Source: Betaproteobacteria bacterium (GTDB taxonomy: Bacteria > Pseudomonadota > Gammaproteobacteria > Burkholderiales > Burkholderiaceae_F). Taken from it: a stretch of 64,000 bases of DNA. The stretch's first letter is position 1, and each line of letters starts with the position of its first letter. Made by a program: the position numbers and the translations under genes. Location of the stretch: NCBI GenBank assembly GCA_016861185.1, contig BOKW01000006.1, forward strand, positions 277,545 to 341,544, read 5' to 3'. Below the pieces are notes generated by a model. That model ran no database searches. It was not told where the DNA came from and worked only from the letters and a program-made list of their open reading frames with translations. Below, piece by piece: positions 39,321 through 48,556 of this stretch.

Positions 39321-39896
39321 TCAGAAGCGATAGCTCAGCCCTACGGACAACAGATCGACATCCTCCTTCTCGCCTTGGAACTCGGCGCGGAAGCGCTCCC
39401 ACTCGAGGCGAGCGCCGAGGTTCTTCGTGAAGTTGTAGCCGGCACCGAGACCCCAGGCCACGTTCGTGTTCGTCTCGGAGTCACTGGCGGAGCCGAGTCC
39501 TGGCACCGTGCCGGACAGCTTGACCTTCGTCGATGCGATACCGAGTTTCGCGAAGACGGAGAACTGGTCGATCGGCGCCAGCGCAACGCCGTACACCGCG
39601 AAGCCGGATGCCTTGAATTCGGCCGTCACCGTGCCGAACGGCGGAACGACGCCCGATTGCGTCGACTTGCCGAGGTCGAAGTACGCGCCTTCGATACCGA
39701 GATTCGGCGTGAACATGTAGCCGCCGAAGATCTTGAAGCCGGTGTCCTTCGTGTCGCAGGTGATCGTGCCCGCGCAGTCGACGTTCAGATCCGACTGTCC
39801 AATGGACGCGCCGATGTAACCCTGTGCCATCGCGGCACCCGAGAACACGGCTGAAGCAAGGATGACCGAGCCCAATAGCGCTCGTTTGAATCTCAT
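39321..39896 (-). CDS. Outer-membrane beta-barrel protein (OmpA/OmpW-like small barrel)
   Basis: The 191-residue protein has a signal peptide (MRFKRALLGSVILASAVFSGAAMAQ), alternating hydrophobic strands (GYIGASIGQSDLN, TGFKIFGGYMFTPNLGIEG, FAVYGVALAPIDQFSVFAKL, VAWGLGAGYNFTKNLGARLEW) and a C-terminal YRF, the barrel-assembly signal. An extracellular loop holds a Cys pair (DCAGTITCDTKD). GGGAGG precedes the ATG at 39896. It resembles the neighbour at 40111 and probably arose by duplication. Its ligand or function is not known. Confidence 0.88.
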   Translation of the reverse strand: MRFKRALLGSVILASAVFSGAAMAQGYIGASIGQSDLNVDCAGTITCDTKDTGFKIFGGYMFTPNLGIEGAYFDLGKSTQSGVVPPFGTVTAEFKASGFAVYGVALAPIDQFSVFAKLGIASTKVKLSGTVPGLGSASDSETNTNVAWGLGAGYNFTKNLGARLEWERFRAEFQGEKEDVDLLSVGLSYRF

Positions 39897-40110
39897 AGAA
39901 CCTCCCACTGGTTAGCGACGGTCGCGCCTTCTTTCATCGAGGCACGACGAGCAATGTGCCTTGACGCAGCGGCTTGCCCTTGCCCGCGATCAAGGTTCGC
40001 GGCGCTTGTTGCCGAAACGACTCGACCGTGGGCTCTAGATCGGCGACGGAAGTGGGACGAAAGAGACAACCGCCGTTGACAGTGACACGGCGGCCAGGGA
40101 CGGGACGCTG

Positions 40111-40731
40111 CTAGAAGCGGTAGGACACGCCCAGCGACAGCAGATCGGCTTCGAACTTCTCGCCCGCCTGCGTGCGGCCGCGCATCCGATCCCAGTCGAA
40201 GCGCACCGAAAGATTGCGCCAGACTTCGGCGCCGATCGCCGCACCGAACACTGGCTCGCCGCGCGACTTCGTGCTGCCGTCGCTGACGCCGCCGAATTCG
40301 TCGGAACGCTCAGCCGAGGCCGCCGCGTATCCGGCGCGCCCGGCGACAAAGGCCCGACCGAGCGGGACCATGCCGACGACGGACAGGCCGAATCCGGTCA
40401 GGCGGATGTCCTGACGCAGGACGCCGAAGCCGAGGTCGATGCGCTGGCCTGCATCGCCGAGGTGGTAATAGATCCCCTCGACGCCGAGATAGGGCATGAA
40501 CATGTGCCCCGCGTACAGCTTGAAGCCGGTCGGCTTGTTGTCGCATTCGACTGCGCCCGGCGCGCACAGGTCGTTCGCGATGCCGGCGGGCGCATTGCGC
40601 CACTTGTACTTCGACTGGCCGACGTTGACGCCCACGTAGGAACGCTGTTCGACAGCTTGGGTCTGCGCCTGCGCCGCACCGCCCAGCGCAGCGAGCAGCG
40701 CCAGCGCGACCGCCGGCTGGATTCGTTGCAT
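40111..40731 (-). CDS. Outer-membrane beta-barrel protein, paralogue of the downstream gene
   Basis: The 206-residue protein has a signal peptide ending ALGGAAQAQ, strand segments YVGVNVGQSKYKW, TGFKLYAGHMFMPYLGVEG, FGLSVVGMVPLGRAFVAGR and FGAAIGAEVWRNLSVRFDW, and a C-terminal YRF. It shares the pattern G-x-N/S-x-GQS, the loop Cys pair (CAPGAVECDNK) and GFKxxxGxMFxPxLGxEG with the 39321 protein, so the two are diverged tandem duplicates. GGGAG precedes the ATG at 40731. It is separated from its copy by a 214-bp gap in which I see no gene. Confidence 0.87.
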   Translation of the reverse strand: MQRIQPAVALALLAALGGAAQAQTQAVEQRSYVGVNVGQSKYKWRNAPAGIANDLCAPGAVECDNKPTGFKLYAGHMFMPYLGVEGIYYHLGDAGQRIDLGFGVLRQDIRLTGFGLSVVGMVPLGRAFVAGRAGYAAASAERSDEFGGVSDGSTKSRGEPVFGAAIGAEVWRNLSVRFDWDRMRGRTQAGEKFEADLLSLGVSYRF

Positions 40732-40838
40732 TTCTTGTTCTCCCGATCGTCGCGCTCGCGGCTGCGGCGCCGGCGCGACTGTAGGCGAGATCGGCGCGTG
40801 CTGGCAACCGGCGGCGAACGCGGACCCGCGCACGAGCT

Positions 40839-41249
40839 TCACGCGCGCGCACCGCGCAGCAGGCCGCGCCGCTTCTCGAAGATCTCCTGGCAGGTTGCGC
40901 AGCGCTCGGCAGCCGGATTGGCGGTCAGGCGCGCGATGCCTATCGCTTCGCCGCAGTCGGCGCATTCGCCGTAACTGCCTGCGGTCACGCGCGCGAGTGC
41001 TGCGTCGACGCGCGCCAACTCGTCGGCCGTGCGCGACAGATGCGCCACGTCCGCGTGGCGTTCCGCTTCGGCCGCGGCGTCGTCGTCGGTTTCCTCCGCG
41101 CGCCGCGGCAGTCCGGCTTCGGCGTGCCGGTCCGGTCCGTGACCATGCAGCCGCGCATCGACGGCGGCCGCCAGTTCGGCGCGGCGTTCGCGCAGACGCG
41201 CTTGCAGTCGGGCGACCTCTTCGGGGGTGAGCGGCTTGGCTTCGTCCAT
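40839..41249 (-). CDS. TraR/DksA-family C4 zinc-finger protein
   Basis: The 136-residue protein has a coiled-coil N-terminal half (EEVARLQARLRERRAELAAA; DELARVDAALARVTAGSYG) and a C-terminal four-cysteine zinc finger (GECADCGEAIGIARL, then ERCATCQEIFEKR). This is the TraR/DksA layout; such proteins bind the secondary channel of RNA polymerase. The coiled coil lacks a clear DxxDxA tip, so it may not act like DksA itself. The ATG at 41249 is followed by MDEAKPLTPEEV. It diverges from the acyl-CoA synthetase gene. Confidence 0.88.
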   Translation of the reverse strand: MDEAKPLTPEEVARLQARLRERRAELAAAVDARLHGHGPDRHAEAGLPRRAEETDDDAAAEAERHADVAHLSRTADELARVDAALARVTAGSYGECADCGEAIGIARLTANPAAERCATCQEIFEKRRGLLRGARA

Positions 41250-41476
41250 TGTCAGAGCTTGTCCTTTTCGGCAGCCGAGGCTACCCACTCATGCTGCACC
41301 ACCGTTGATACGCGTCAATGCCACGGACAGCGTCACACGCGGATCGGTTCTTGCACCATAATGCTGCAACGCGACATCCCAGCGGTTCACCGGTCCGGAC
41401 ACGGCGGGCCGTTCACGAAACGGACCCGGCACCGGGTTGCGCACGCGGCTCATCCGCAGTCGGCTCGAAAGGAATC

Positions 41477-44251
41477 ATGTTCACGTCACACTACCTGCGC
41501 AAGGCGCTCGCACCGCATTCGGTCGCCGTCGTGGGTGCGACCGAAAAGCCGGAAGGGCTCGGCAACTACGTCTTTGCCAACATCGTCGCGGGCGGCTTCA
41601 AGGGCGAGGTCTATCCGGTCAATCCCAAGTACAAGAAGATCGGCGAGCACGTCTGCTATCCGACGCTCGCCGCGCTTCCGCAGGCGCCGGAACTCGCGGT
41701 GATCGTCACGCCGGCGCGCACCGTGCCAACGCTGATCGACGACGCCGGCAAACGCGGCGTCCGCGCGGTGCTCGTGCTGTCGGCGGGTTTCGCCGAGATC
41801 GGCGAAGAGGGTCGCCGGCTGCAGGCGCAGGCGCTGGCCCGCGCGCGTGCGCTCGGCATCCGCATGCTGGGCCCCAACTGCCTCGGCATCATGCGGCCGG
41901 AGATCGGGCTGAACGCGACCTTCGCACGCACCGGCGCGCGGCCCGGATCGGTCGCGCTGGTTTCGCAGTCGGGCGCGGTGGTTGCCGCGCTGCTCGACTA
42001 CGCGTGGAACGCCGGCTTCGGCTTCTCCTCGGTCGTGTCGACCGGTGCCGGTTCCGACGTCGAATTCTCGGAGATCCTCGACTTCCTCGCGCTCGATCCG
42101 GCCACGCGCAGCATCGTGCTGTACGTCGAAGGCGTGCACGACGCGCGTGCGTTCATGTCGAGCGTGCGCGCGGCGGCGAGCGTCAAGCCCGTGATCGTGC
42201 TGAAAGTCGGCCGCCATCTGACCGGGTCGAAAGCGGCGATGAGCCACACCGGCGCGCTGGTCGGCAACGACGAAGTGTTCGGCATGGCGCTCAAGCGGGT
42301 CGGCGCGATCCGCGTGCACGCTTACAACCAGATGTTCGCCGCAGCCGAGGCGCTCGCCTCGGGGCGGCTGCCGCGCCCCAATCCCGGCAACCGGCTTGCG
42401 ATCGTCACCAACGGCGGCGGACCGGGCGTGCTCGCGGCCGACGCCGCGGCCGACGCGGGCGTGGCGCTCGCGAAGATCTCGCCGCAGGCGATGGAAAGGC
42501 TCGACGCGGCGCTGCCGGCGACCTGGTCGCACGGCAATCCGGTCGACATCATCGGCGACGCCGACGCCGAGCGCTTCGCGCAAGCGATGCAAACCCTCGT
42601 CGAGGACAAGAGCAACGACGGCGTGCTGATGCTGTTCTGCCCGACGATCAAGCTGGCGTCGGAAGATGCTGCGCGCGCGGTGCTGCCGGTGATGGAAGCG
42701 ACCGAAAAGCCGGTCGTCACCGTCTGGCTCGGCGAAGCGGACGCAGCCAGAGGCCGCGCGGTGATCAAGGCTGCCGGGCTGCCCGCGCTGACGAGCCCGG
42801 AACGCGGGGTGGAGTCGTTTTCGTATCTGGCGCAGTTCGTCCGCAACCGCGAGCTGAGGCTGCAGATCCCGCCGCCGCGCGTCGACGAATTCACACTCGA
42901 CCTGCCCGGCGCGCGCCGCATCGTCGAGCGCGCGCTGCTCGCCGGTCGCGCCATGCTCGACGAGCAGGAGGCGAAGGCGCTGCTCGGCGCCTTCGGCATC
43001 GAAACCGCGCGCGGCATGCTCGCGACCTCTGCCGACGAAGCCGCGCGCGTCGCCGACCAGATCGGCTACCCGGTCGTTCTGAAGGTCGTCGCCGCCGGCA
43101 TCACGCACAAGAGCGAAGTCGGCGGCGTGCTGCTGTCGCTGCAGTCGGGCGCGGACGTGATGCACGGCTTCGAGACGATCCGCGCGCGCGTCGCGGAACG
43201 CGCACCGCACGCCAAGTTCGTCGGCGTGCTGGTGCAGCAGATGATCCGCCGTCCGCACGGCCGCGAGCTGATCGTCGGGCTCGCGCGCGACGCAGCCTTC
43301 GGCCCGGTGATCACCTTCGGCCTGGGCGGCATCGCAGTCGAGGTGCTGCGCGACTCGGCCGTGGCGCTGCCGCCTTTGAACCGCTTTCTGGCGCAGGAGA
43401 TGGTCTCGCGCACGCGCGTGGCGAAGATGCTCGACAGCTTTCGCGGGCTGCCCGGTGTCGACCTCGATGCGTTGCTCGACGTGCTGCTGAAGATCTCGGA
43501 CCTCGCATGCGAGATCCCCTGCATCCACGAGCTGGATATCAACCCGCTGCTCGCCGACGAAATGGGCGTGGTCGCGCTCGACGCGCGCGTCGTGCTCGGC
43601 GACGGGCCGCTCGCGCCGGACGCGACGTATTCGCATCTCGCGATCCATCCGTACCCGAAGAACCTCGTACGCGCGACGCGCCTGAAGACAGGCGAGACGG
43701 TCCTGCTGCGGCCGATCCGTCCCGAGGACGCGCAGGCCGAAAAGCGTCTGATCGCGCGACTGTCGCAGAAGACGATGTACATGCGCTTTCACGCGCCGCT
43801 GCGCGAGCTGACCGCCGAGCGGCTCGCGCGCTTCACGAGCATCGACTACGACCGCGAAATGGCGTTCGTCGCGATCGACGCGAACGCCGATGCCCCGGGC
43901 GGCGAAGGCGAGATCCGCGGGGTGGCGCGCTACACGCGCAACCCGGACGGATCGACGGCCGAGTTCGGCATCGTCGTCGAGGACGCGTGGCAGGGGCGCG
44001 GTCTCGGCCACGCGCTGATGGAGGCGATCGAAACCTGCGCGCGCGAGCGCGGGCTGAAAGAGATGATCGGCTACGTGCTGCTGGAGAACGAGGAGATGGG
44101 CACGCTGATGCGCGCGCGCATGTACGACGCGCGCCGCGACGAGGACGATCCGAGCGTGGTGCGCTTCAGCAAGCCGCTGCAGCCGGTGGCCGCCGCGCCC
44201 GCGCTCGGCTCCGTCTCCGTGCGCGGCGAAGCGAGCGCGACGGTGCCGTAG
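41477..44251 (+). CDS. Bifunctional acyl-CoA synthetase (NDP-forming)/GNAT protein acetyltransferase (PatZ/Pka-like)
   Basis: The 924-residue protein has a CoA-binding Rossmann part ([20 protein letters not shown]), succinyl-CoA-synthetase-like CoA-ligase domains with the His loop ([14 protein letters not shown]), an ATP-grasp part ([33 protein letters not shown]), and a C-terminal GNAT domain ([18 protein letters not shown]). PatZ/Pka proteins acetylate lysines, notably acetyl-CoA synthetase. Order and length match that family. AAGGA lies before the ATG at 41477. The LhgO-like gene begins 10 bp downstream, so the pair is co-transcribed. Confidence 0.93.
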   Translation: MFTSHYLRKALAPHSVAVVGATEKPEGLGNYVFANIVAGGFKGEVYPVNPKYKKIGEHVCYPTLAALPQAPELAVIVTPARTVPTLIDDAGKRGVRAVLVLSAGFAEIGEEGRRLQAQALARARALGIRMLGPNCLGIMRPEIGLNATFARTGARPGSVALVSQSGAVVAALLDYAWNAGFGFSSVVSTGAGSDVEFSEILDFLALDPATRSIVLYVEGVHDARAFMSSVRAAASVKPVIVLKVGRHLTGSKAAMSHTGALVGNDEVFGMALKRVGAIRVHAYNQMFAAAEALASGRLPRPNPGNRLAIVTNGGGPGVLAADAAADAGVALAKISPQAMERLDAALPATWSHGNPVDIIGDADAERFAQAMQTLVEDKSNDGVLMLFCPTIKLASEDAARAVLPVMEATEKPVVTVWLGEADAARGRAVIKAAGLPALTSPERGVESFSYLAQFVRNRELRLQIPPPRVDEFTLDLPGARRIVERALLAGRAMLDEQEAKALLGAFGIETARGMLATSADEAARVADQIGYPVVLKVVAAGITHKSEVGGVLLSLQSGADVMHGFETIRARVAERAPHAKFVGVLVQQMIRRPHGRELIVGLARDAAFGPVITFGLGGIAVEVLRDSAVALPPLNRFLAQEMVSRTRVAKMLDSFRGLPGVDLDALLDVLLKISDLACEIPCIHELDINPLLADEMGVVALDARVVLGDGPLAPDATYSHLAIHPYPKNLVRATRLKTGETVLLRPIRPEDAQAEKRLIARLSQKTMYMRFHAPLRELTAERLARFTSIDYDREMAFVAIDANADAPGGEGEIRGVARYTRNPDGSTAEFGIVVEDAWQGRGLGHALMEAIETCARERGLKEMIGYVLLENEEMGTLMRARMYDARRDEDDPSVVRFSKPLQPVAAAPALGSVSVRGEASATVP

Positions 44252-44261
44252 AAGGCCCGAC

Positions 44262-45359
44262 GTGGAACGGGTCGACTGCGTCGTCGTCGGCGCCGGCGTG
44301 GTGGGCTTGGCGGTCGCACGCGAACTGGCGCGGCGCGGGCGCGAGGTGGTCGTGCTCGAACGCGCGCACACGATCGGCACCGAAACCAGCTCGCGCAACA
44401 GCGAGGTGATCCACGCCGGCATCTACTACCCGCAGCGGCTCCTGAAGCGCAGGCTGTGCGTCGAAGGCAAGACGCTGCTGTACGCGTTCTGCAGCGAATA
44501 CGGCGTGGCGCACCGCCGCTGCGGCAAGCTGATCGTCGCCACGAGCGACGCGCAAGTGCCGCAGCTCGCGGCGCTGAAGCGGCAGGCCGAAGCCAACGGC
44601 GTGGACGACCTGCGTTTCCTCGCGCCGGCCGAGGTCGCACAACTCGAACCCGAAGTGCGATGCGTCGCTGCGCTGCTGTCGCCGTCCAGCGGCATCGTCG
44701 ACAGTCACGGCCTGATGCTCGCGCTGCAGGGCGACGCCGAGCGGCACGGCGCGTTGTTTGCGTTCGCGACACCGGTCCAAGGGGGCGCGGTGCGCGACGA
44801 CGGCATCGAACTGCGTACCGGGGGCGCGGCGCCGACCACCCTCGTCGCGCGAACGGTGATCAACGGCGCGGGCCTGGGTGCGCAAGCGCTCGCGCGCGCG
44901 ATCCAGGGCGTGCCGGCCGCGACGATCCCGCCCCTGTATCTGGCCAAGGGCAACTACTACATGCTCGCGGGGCGCAATCCGTTCTCGCGGCTCGTCTATC
45001 CGATCCCCGAGCCGGGCGGGCTCGGTGTGCACGTGACGATCGATCTCGGCGGACAGGCCCGCTTCGGCCCCGACGTCGAATGGATCGAGGACATCGACTA
45101 CACGGTCGATCCGCGCCGCGCCGACGCGTTCTACGCGGCCGTGCGCAAATACTGGCCGGGGTTGCCCGACGGCGCGCTGCAGCCGGGTTACGCGGGCATT
45201 CGCCCGAAGGTCGAGCGGCCCGGCGGATCGAACACCGACTTCGCGATTCACGGCGCCGAGATGCACGGCGTGCGCGGGCTCGTCAACCTGTACGGCATCG
45301 AATCGCCGGGATTGACCGCGTCGCTTGCGCTGGCGCGCGACGTCGCCGATCTCGTCTGA
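44262..45359 (+). CDS. FAD-dependent oxidoreductase, L-2-hydroxyglutarate oxidase-like
   Basis: The 365-residue protein has an N-terminal FAD site ([20 protein letters not shown], then [21 protein letters not shown]) and the DAO-family C-terminal pattern with [19 protein letters not shown] and [17 protein letters not shown]. The [14 protein letters not shown] motif is typical of LhgO-type L-2-hydroxyglutarate dehydrogenases. The start is a GTG with GAAGG before it. It follows the PatZ-like gene closely. The substrate assignment is from family resemblance. Confidence 0.9.
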   Translation: MERVDCVVVGAGVVGLAVARELARRGREVVVLERAHTIGTETSSRNSEVIHAGIYYPQRLLKRRLCVEGKTLLYAFCSEYGVAHRRCGKLIVATSDAQVPQLAALKRQAEANGVDDLRFLAPAEVAQLEPEVRCVAALLSPSSGIVDSHGLMLALQGDAERHGALFAFATPVQGGAVRDDGIELRTGGAAPTTLVARTVINGAGLGAQALARAIQGVPAATIPPLYLAKGNYYMLAGRNPFSRLVYPIPEPGGLGVHVTIDLGGQARFGPDVEWIEDIDYTVDPRRADAFYAAVRKYWPGLPDGALQPGYAGIRPKVERPGGSNTDFAIHGAEMHGVRGLVNLYGIESPGLTASLALARDVADLV

Positions 45360-45362
45360 CAA

Positions 45363-45386
45363 CCCCCAGAAGGGGGGCAGGGGGAT
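45363..45386. repeat. C-run/G-run intergenic hairpin repeat
   Basis: CCCCC-AGA-AGGGGGG followed by CAGGGGGAT lies just after the LhgO-like stop. It shares AGGGGGGCAGGGGG with the longer repeat at 59150, so it is another copy of a genome repeat and may act as a terminator-like hairpin. Confidence 0.6.
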
Positions 45387-45476
45387 CTCAACGGCGCATC
45401 GCGCATCGACGCTGCAGCTTCGAGCAGCGCCATTCACCGCCGATAGAATCGCCGCATCCTTCGAGAGGCCCGCCCC

Positions 45477-46418
45477 ATGATTCCATCCGCCGTCGTGCGT
45501 CGTGTCGTAGGTCTCGTTGCCGCGGTCGCCGCCTCCGCGTTCTCGCCGTGCTGGGCACAGTCGTCGGGCGCAGACGCCGCGCGCAAGACGGAGGCGGCCG
45601 CGCCGCGCGGCTTCGCGTGGGAAGCCGCGAAGAACGGCCGGCGCGTGCTGCTCGTGGGCACGATCCACGTCGGCCGCACCGCCGCGCCGCCGGCCGACTG
45701 CAGCCAGCGCTTTGCCGAAGCCGCGGTGGTCGCGTTCGAAGCCGACGTCTTCGACGCGCAGAGGGTCGGTCAGCTCGTGCAGAAGATCGCGATGTATCCG
45801 CCGCAGGAGGCCGACCTGAAGTCGCGCCTGCCCGCGCCTTTGCGCCAGCGCGTCGAAGCGCTGCTCGCCCGGCACGGACTGGACTCGCCGGCGCTGTGGC
45901 GGATGAAACCGTGGATGCTCGCCAACACGCTCGTCGTGATCGAAGCGAGCCGCCTGGGCTTCAGCCCCGCGTACGCGACCGAGGCGACGCTGCACGAATT
46001 CGCGCGGACCTGCGGCAAGGCGATCGTCGAGATCGAAGGGATCGAGAAGCAACTCGGGATCTTCGACAGCACGAGCCCGGAACTGCAGCTCGCCTACCTC
46101 GAGCAGGCGGTCAAGGGCATCGAAAGCGGCGAAAGCGAGCGCGAGGTGCGGCGCCTCGTCGCCGCGTGGGAGAAGCGCGACGCCGCCGACATCGAGCGCG
46201 TGCTGGCGACGATGCGCGCGTCCAAGGGTGCGGCCGAGCGTTTCGTCGTCGAGCAGGTGATCGACGCGCGCCATCCGGCGATGGTCGAGGCGATCGAACG
46301 CTTCGCCGCGAGCGGAAAGCTGCATCTCGTCGCGGTCGGATCGCTGCACTACTTCGGGCCGAACGGACTGCTCGCGCTGCTGCGCGGCCGCGGTTACACG
46401 ATCAGGCCGCTCGACTGA
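45477..46418 (+). CDS. TraB/GumN family protein, exported
   Basis: The 313-residue protein has a signal peptide (AVVRRVVGLVAAVAASAFSPCWA) and the TraB/GumN core: VLLVGTIHVGRTAAPP at the start and VAVGSLHYFGPNGLLALLRGRGY at the end, each holding a conserved GT/S-x-H. A central EIEGIEKQLGIFDS matches the family's GxE pattern. These are thought to be Tiki-like metalloproteases, with unknown bacterial substrates. The ATG at 45477 is preceded by GAGAGGC. Confidence 0.9.
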   Translation: MIPSAVVRRVVGLVAAVAASAFSPCWAQSSGADAARKTEAAAPRGFAWEAAKNGRRVLLVGTIHVGRTAAPPADCSQRFAEAAVVAFEADVFDAQRVGQLVQKIAMYPPQEADLKSRLPAPLRQRVEALLARHGLDSPALWRMKPWMLANTLVVIEASRLGFSPAYATEATLHEFARTCGKAIVEIEGIEKQLGIFDSTSPELQLAYLEQAVKGIESGESEREVRRLVAAWEKRDAADIERVLATMRASKGAAERFVVEQVIDARHPAMVEAIERFAASGKLHLVAVGSLHYFGPNGLLALLRGRGYTIRPLD

Positions 46419-46428
46419 GAAGGCCGCT

Positions 46429-47244
46429 CTACTGCGCGTCCTCGCGCGGCCAGAACAGATACGCGTCCATCGCCAGCACACCGGCGTCGACGCCGGCGTC
46501 GATCCGTTCTACGCGCGGCGCAGGCCCGGCGGCGGCGAAGGCAACCGGCAAGGGCAGGAAGTGCTCGTCGCTCGGATGTGCGCGCAGCGCGTGCGGCGCG
46601 CGTTGGCGCCAGGCGGCGAGCGCGCCGCGGTCGTTCTCGCGCAGCGCGCGGTCGATCCAGCTCCTGAACTCGTCGACGTACGGCGCGGCCGGCGTATCGC
46701 CGGGCTGCATGCCGTGGCGGCGCACGTACTCGATCCACTCGCGCAGGTTGTGCGTCATGTGGCCCGAGCCGACGACGAGCACGCCTTCGCGCGCGAGCGT
46801 TGCCAGCGCCGCGCCGAGCCGAAGGTGATGCGTGGCGTCGAGCGACGGTTGCACCGAGACCTGTGCTACCGGAACGTCGGCGCCCGGGCAGAGGTGCAGC
46901 AGCGGCACCCACGCGCCGTGGTCGAGCCCGCGGCAGCCGTTGCCCGATGCGGGCAGACCGGCGGCCTTGAGCAGCTCGAGCGCGCGTTGCGCGATCTCCG
47001 GCGTGCCGGGTGCGGGATAGCGCAGCTTGTACAACTCCGGCGGGAAGCCCCCGAAGTCGTGGATCGTTTCGGGACGCGCGCTCGTCGAAACCATCGGCAA
47101 TTCGGTCTCCCAGTGCGCCGAAGCGACGAGGATCGCGCGCGGCCGGGGCAGGCGTTGCGCGAGTTCTGACCAGGTGCGCCCGGCCCGTCCGGCATGCAGC
47201 GCGTGCATCGGCGAGCCGTGCGAGAGGAAGACGGTGGGGAGCAT
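46429..47244 (-). CDS. DODA-type extradiol aromatic ring-opening dioxygenase (YgiD-like)
   Basis: The 271-residue protein matches class III extradiol dioxygenases of the 4,5-DOPA type. Metal histidines lie in FLSHGSPMHAL and VASAHWETEL, and further histidines in GLDHGAWVPL and VGSGHMTHNLREW. These zinc or iron enzymes open catechol rings. The physiological substrate here is not known. It converges with the TraB/GumN gene and lies downstream, on the same strand, of the GST gene. Confidence 0.92.
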   Translation of the reverse strand: MLPTVFLSHGSPMHALHAGRAGRTWSELAQRLPRPRAILVASAHWETELPMVSTSARPETIHDFGGFPPELYKLRYPAPGTPEIAQRALELLKAAGLPASGNGCRGLDHGAWVPLLHLCPGADVPVAQVSVQPSLDATHHLRLGAALATLAREGVLVVGSGHMTHNLREWIEYVRRHGMQPGDTPAAPYVDEFRSWIDRALRENDRGALAAWRQRAPHALRAHPSDEHFLPLPVAFAAAGPAPRVERIDAGVDAGVLAMDAYLFWPREDAQ

Positions 47245-47277
47245 CGGTCGGGAGTCGGCGGTCAGGAGTCGGGAGTT

Positions 47278-47304
47278 CGGGCATCGGCCGACGGCCGATG
47301 CCCG
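47278..47304 (-). repeat. Perfect 12-bp stem hairpin after the GST gene
   Basis: CGGGCATCGGCC and GGCCGATGCCCG pair around a 3-nt loop, 3 bp beyond the GST stop. There is no T-run on either strand, so it is not a classic terminator; it may stabilise the GST mRNA 3' end. Confidence 0.65.
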
Positions 47305-47307
47305 GCG

Positions 47308-47913
47308 TTATTTCACCAACCCTTCGGCCTTCATCGCTTCCTGCACCTTGGGGCGCGCGGCCACGCGCGCCGCGTAGTCCTTCAGCGCGGGCCACTTCGC
47401 GAGGTCCACGTCGGTCCACTGGCTCCAGTTGAGCACCGTGAACAGGTACGCGTCGGCGACGCTGAACCTGCCGGTCAGATACTCGCGCCCTTCGAGCTGC
47501 CGGTTCAGCCAGTCCAGGCGCAGGCCCAGCCGGGCACGCGTGCGCTCCTTCTCGTCGTCGGTGCTGTCGGGTTTCCACAGCGGCCCGAAGCCCCGGTGGA
47601 TCTCGGTGGCGATGAAGTTCAGCCACTCCTGCAGCCGGTAGCGCTCCATCGTTCCTTGAGCCGGCGCCAGCCCGGCCGCAGGGGCGCGATCGGCCACGTA
47701 TTGCAGCAGCACCGCAACTTCGGTCAGGCGTTCGCCGTCGTCCAGTTCGAGCGTCGGCACGTAGCCCTTGCCGTTGATCTGCAGGTAGTCGCTGCCGTCT
47801 TCGGTCTTTTTGGTTTTGGTGTTGACCTTGACGGCCGAGAACGGCAGCCCGAGTTCACGCAGCACGATATGCGGCGCCAGCGAGCAGGCGCCGGGCGAGT
47901 AGTAGAGCTTCAT
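47308..47913 (-). CDS. Glutathione S-transferase (bacterial beta-class-like)
   Basis: The 201-residue protein has the N-terminal thioredoxin-like domain (KLYYSPGACSLAPHIVLREL) with the beta-class cysteine, the glutathione-binding PTLELDDGERLTEVAVLLQY, and the helical C-terminal half with GREYLTGRFSVADAYLFTVL. It conjugates or reduces electrophiles with glutathione. GGAGG lies before the ATG at 47913; the in-frame ATG four codons earlier is less likely. The upstream heptad repeat ends just before this start. Confidence 0.93.
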   Translation of the reverse strand: MKLYYSPGACSLAPHIVLRELGLPFSAVKVNTKTKKTEDGSDYLQINGKGYVPTLELDDGERLTEVAVLLQYVADRAPAAGLAPAQGTMERYRLQEWLNFIATEIHRGFGPLWKPDSTDDEKERTRARLGLRLDWLNRQLEGREYLTGRFSVADAYLFTVLNWSQWTDVDLAKWPALKDYAARVAARPKVQEAMKAEGLVK

Positions 47914-47925
47914 CGAATCCTCCAT

Positions 47926-47966
47926 GAAGTCGGAAGTCGGAAGTCGGAAGTCGGAAGTCGGAAGTC
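47926..47966. repeat. Heptanucleotide tandem repeat
   Basis: GAAGTCG is repeated almost six times without interruption in the 76-bp gap between the DoxX and GST genes. It contributes no ORF. It sits upstream of the GST start and could vary in copy number. Confidence 0.9.
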
Positions 47967-47989
47967 AACCCCCGACTACGCACTCCGAA

Positions 47990-48418
47990 CTAGGCTGTTT
48001 GCAGTTTGACCGTCGCCGTCTCGCGCCGGCTCCCGAGCGCGTAGGCGCCGTCGCCGAGCAGGGCCTGCACGCCGGACAACACGATCAGATACAGCGGGTA
48101 CTCCCAGCCGCCGTTCGGCGCCGAGAAGACCCAGCCGTTGCCGGCGTGTACCCACAGCGCACCGAGCAGGATCGGCGCGAGCGCCAGCGCGACGTAACGC
48201 GAGCCGATGCCCAGCACCAGCAGCGCACCGCCGACGGCTTCGGCGATCACGGTCGCCCATGCGGTCCAGCCGGGCAGGCCGATCGACTCGAAGAACTGCA
48301 CCGTACCGGCCATGCCGTACATGCCGACTTTCAGCACGAGCCCGTGCGTCAGGTACATGATGCCGAGCGAAACCCGCAGCACGAAGGCCGCGAGCGGAGC
48401 GGTTTGTGGATAGAACAT
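47990..48418 (-). CDS. DoxX family membrane protein
   Basis: The 142-residue protein has four membrane helices typical of DoxX (FVLRVSLGIMYLTHGLVLKV; WATVIAEAVGGALLVLGIGS; YVALALAPILLGALWVHAGN; YPLYLIVLSGVQALLGDG). GWVFSAPNGGWEYP, between the last two helices, is a DoxX/YphA-like signature. The family is linked to redox balance. The ATG at 48418 has GAGG at suitable spacing; an ATG four codons earlier has none. It diverges from the LysR regulator gene, its likely controller. Confidence 0.87.
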   Translation of the reverse strand: MFYPQTAPLAAFVLRVSLGIMYLTHGLVLKVGMYGMAGTVQFFESIGLPGWTAWATVIAEAVGGALLVLGIGSRYVALALAPILLGALWVHAGNGWVFSAPNGGWEYPLYLIVLSGVQALLGDGAYALGSRRETATVKLQTA

Positions 48419-48556
48419 GTTCAGCCTCATTCGTTGGTTGGTCGGGGTGTGTCCGGGTTCGACGAACACGCGGGCCGAACTGTAGGAATGCCGCGACACA
48501 AGATAAATACTCACTCGTGGAATGATTTGTGCCGGGTTTCGGGATAATCTCGCGGC

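Noticed and set aside
41486..44422. Open frames of about 980 codons opposite and beside the acyl-CoA synthetase gene
   Set aside because: The 41477-44251 frame has all ATP-grasp and GNAT motifs; the others have none.
47278..47304. Rho-independent terminator after the GST gene
   Set aside because: The stem is perfect but no T-run follows on either strand, so it is listed only as a hairpin.
47926..47966. CRISPR-like array
   Set aside because: Units are only 7 bp with no spacers, so it is a simple tandem repeat.
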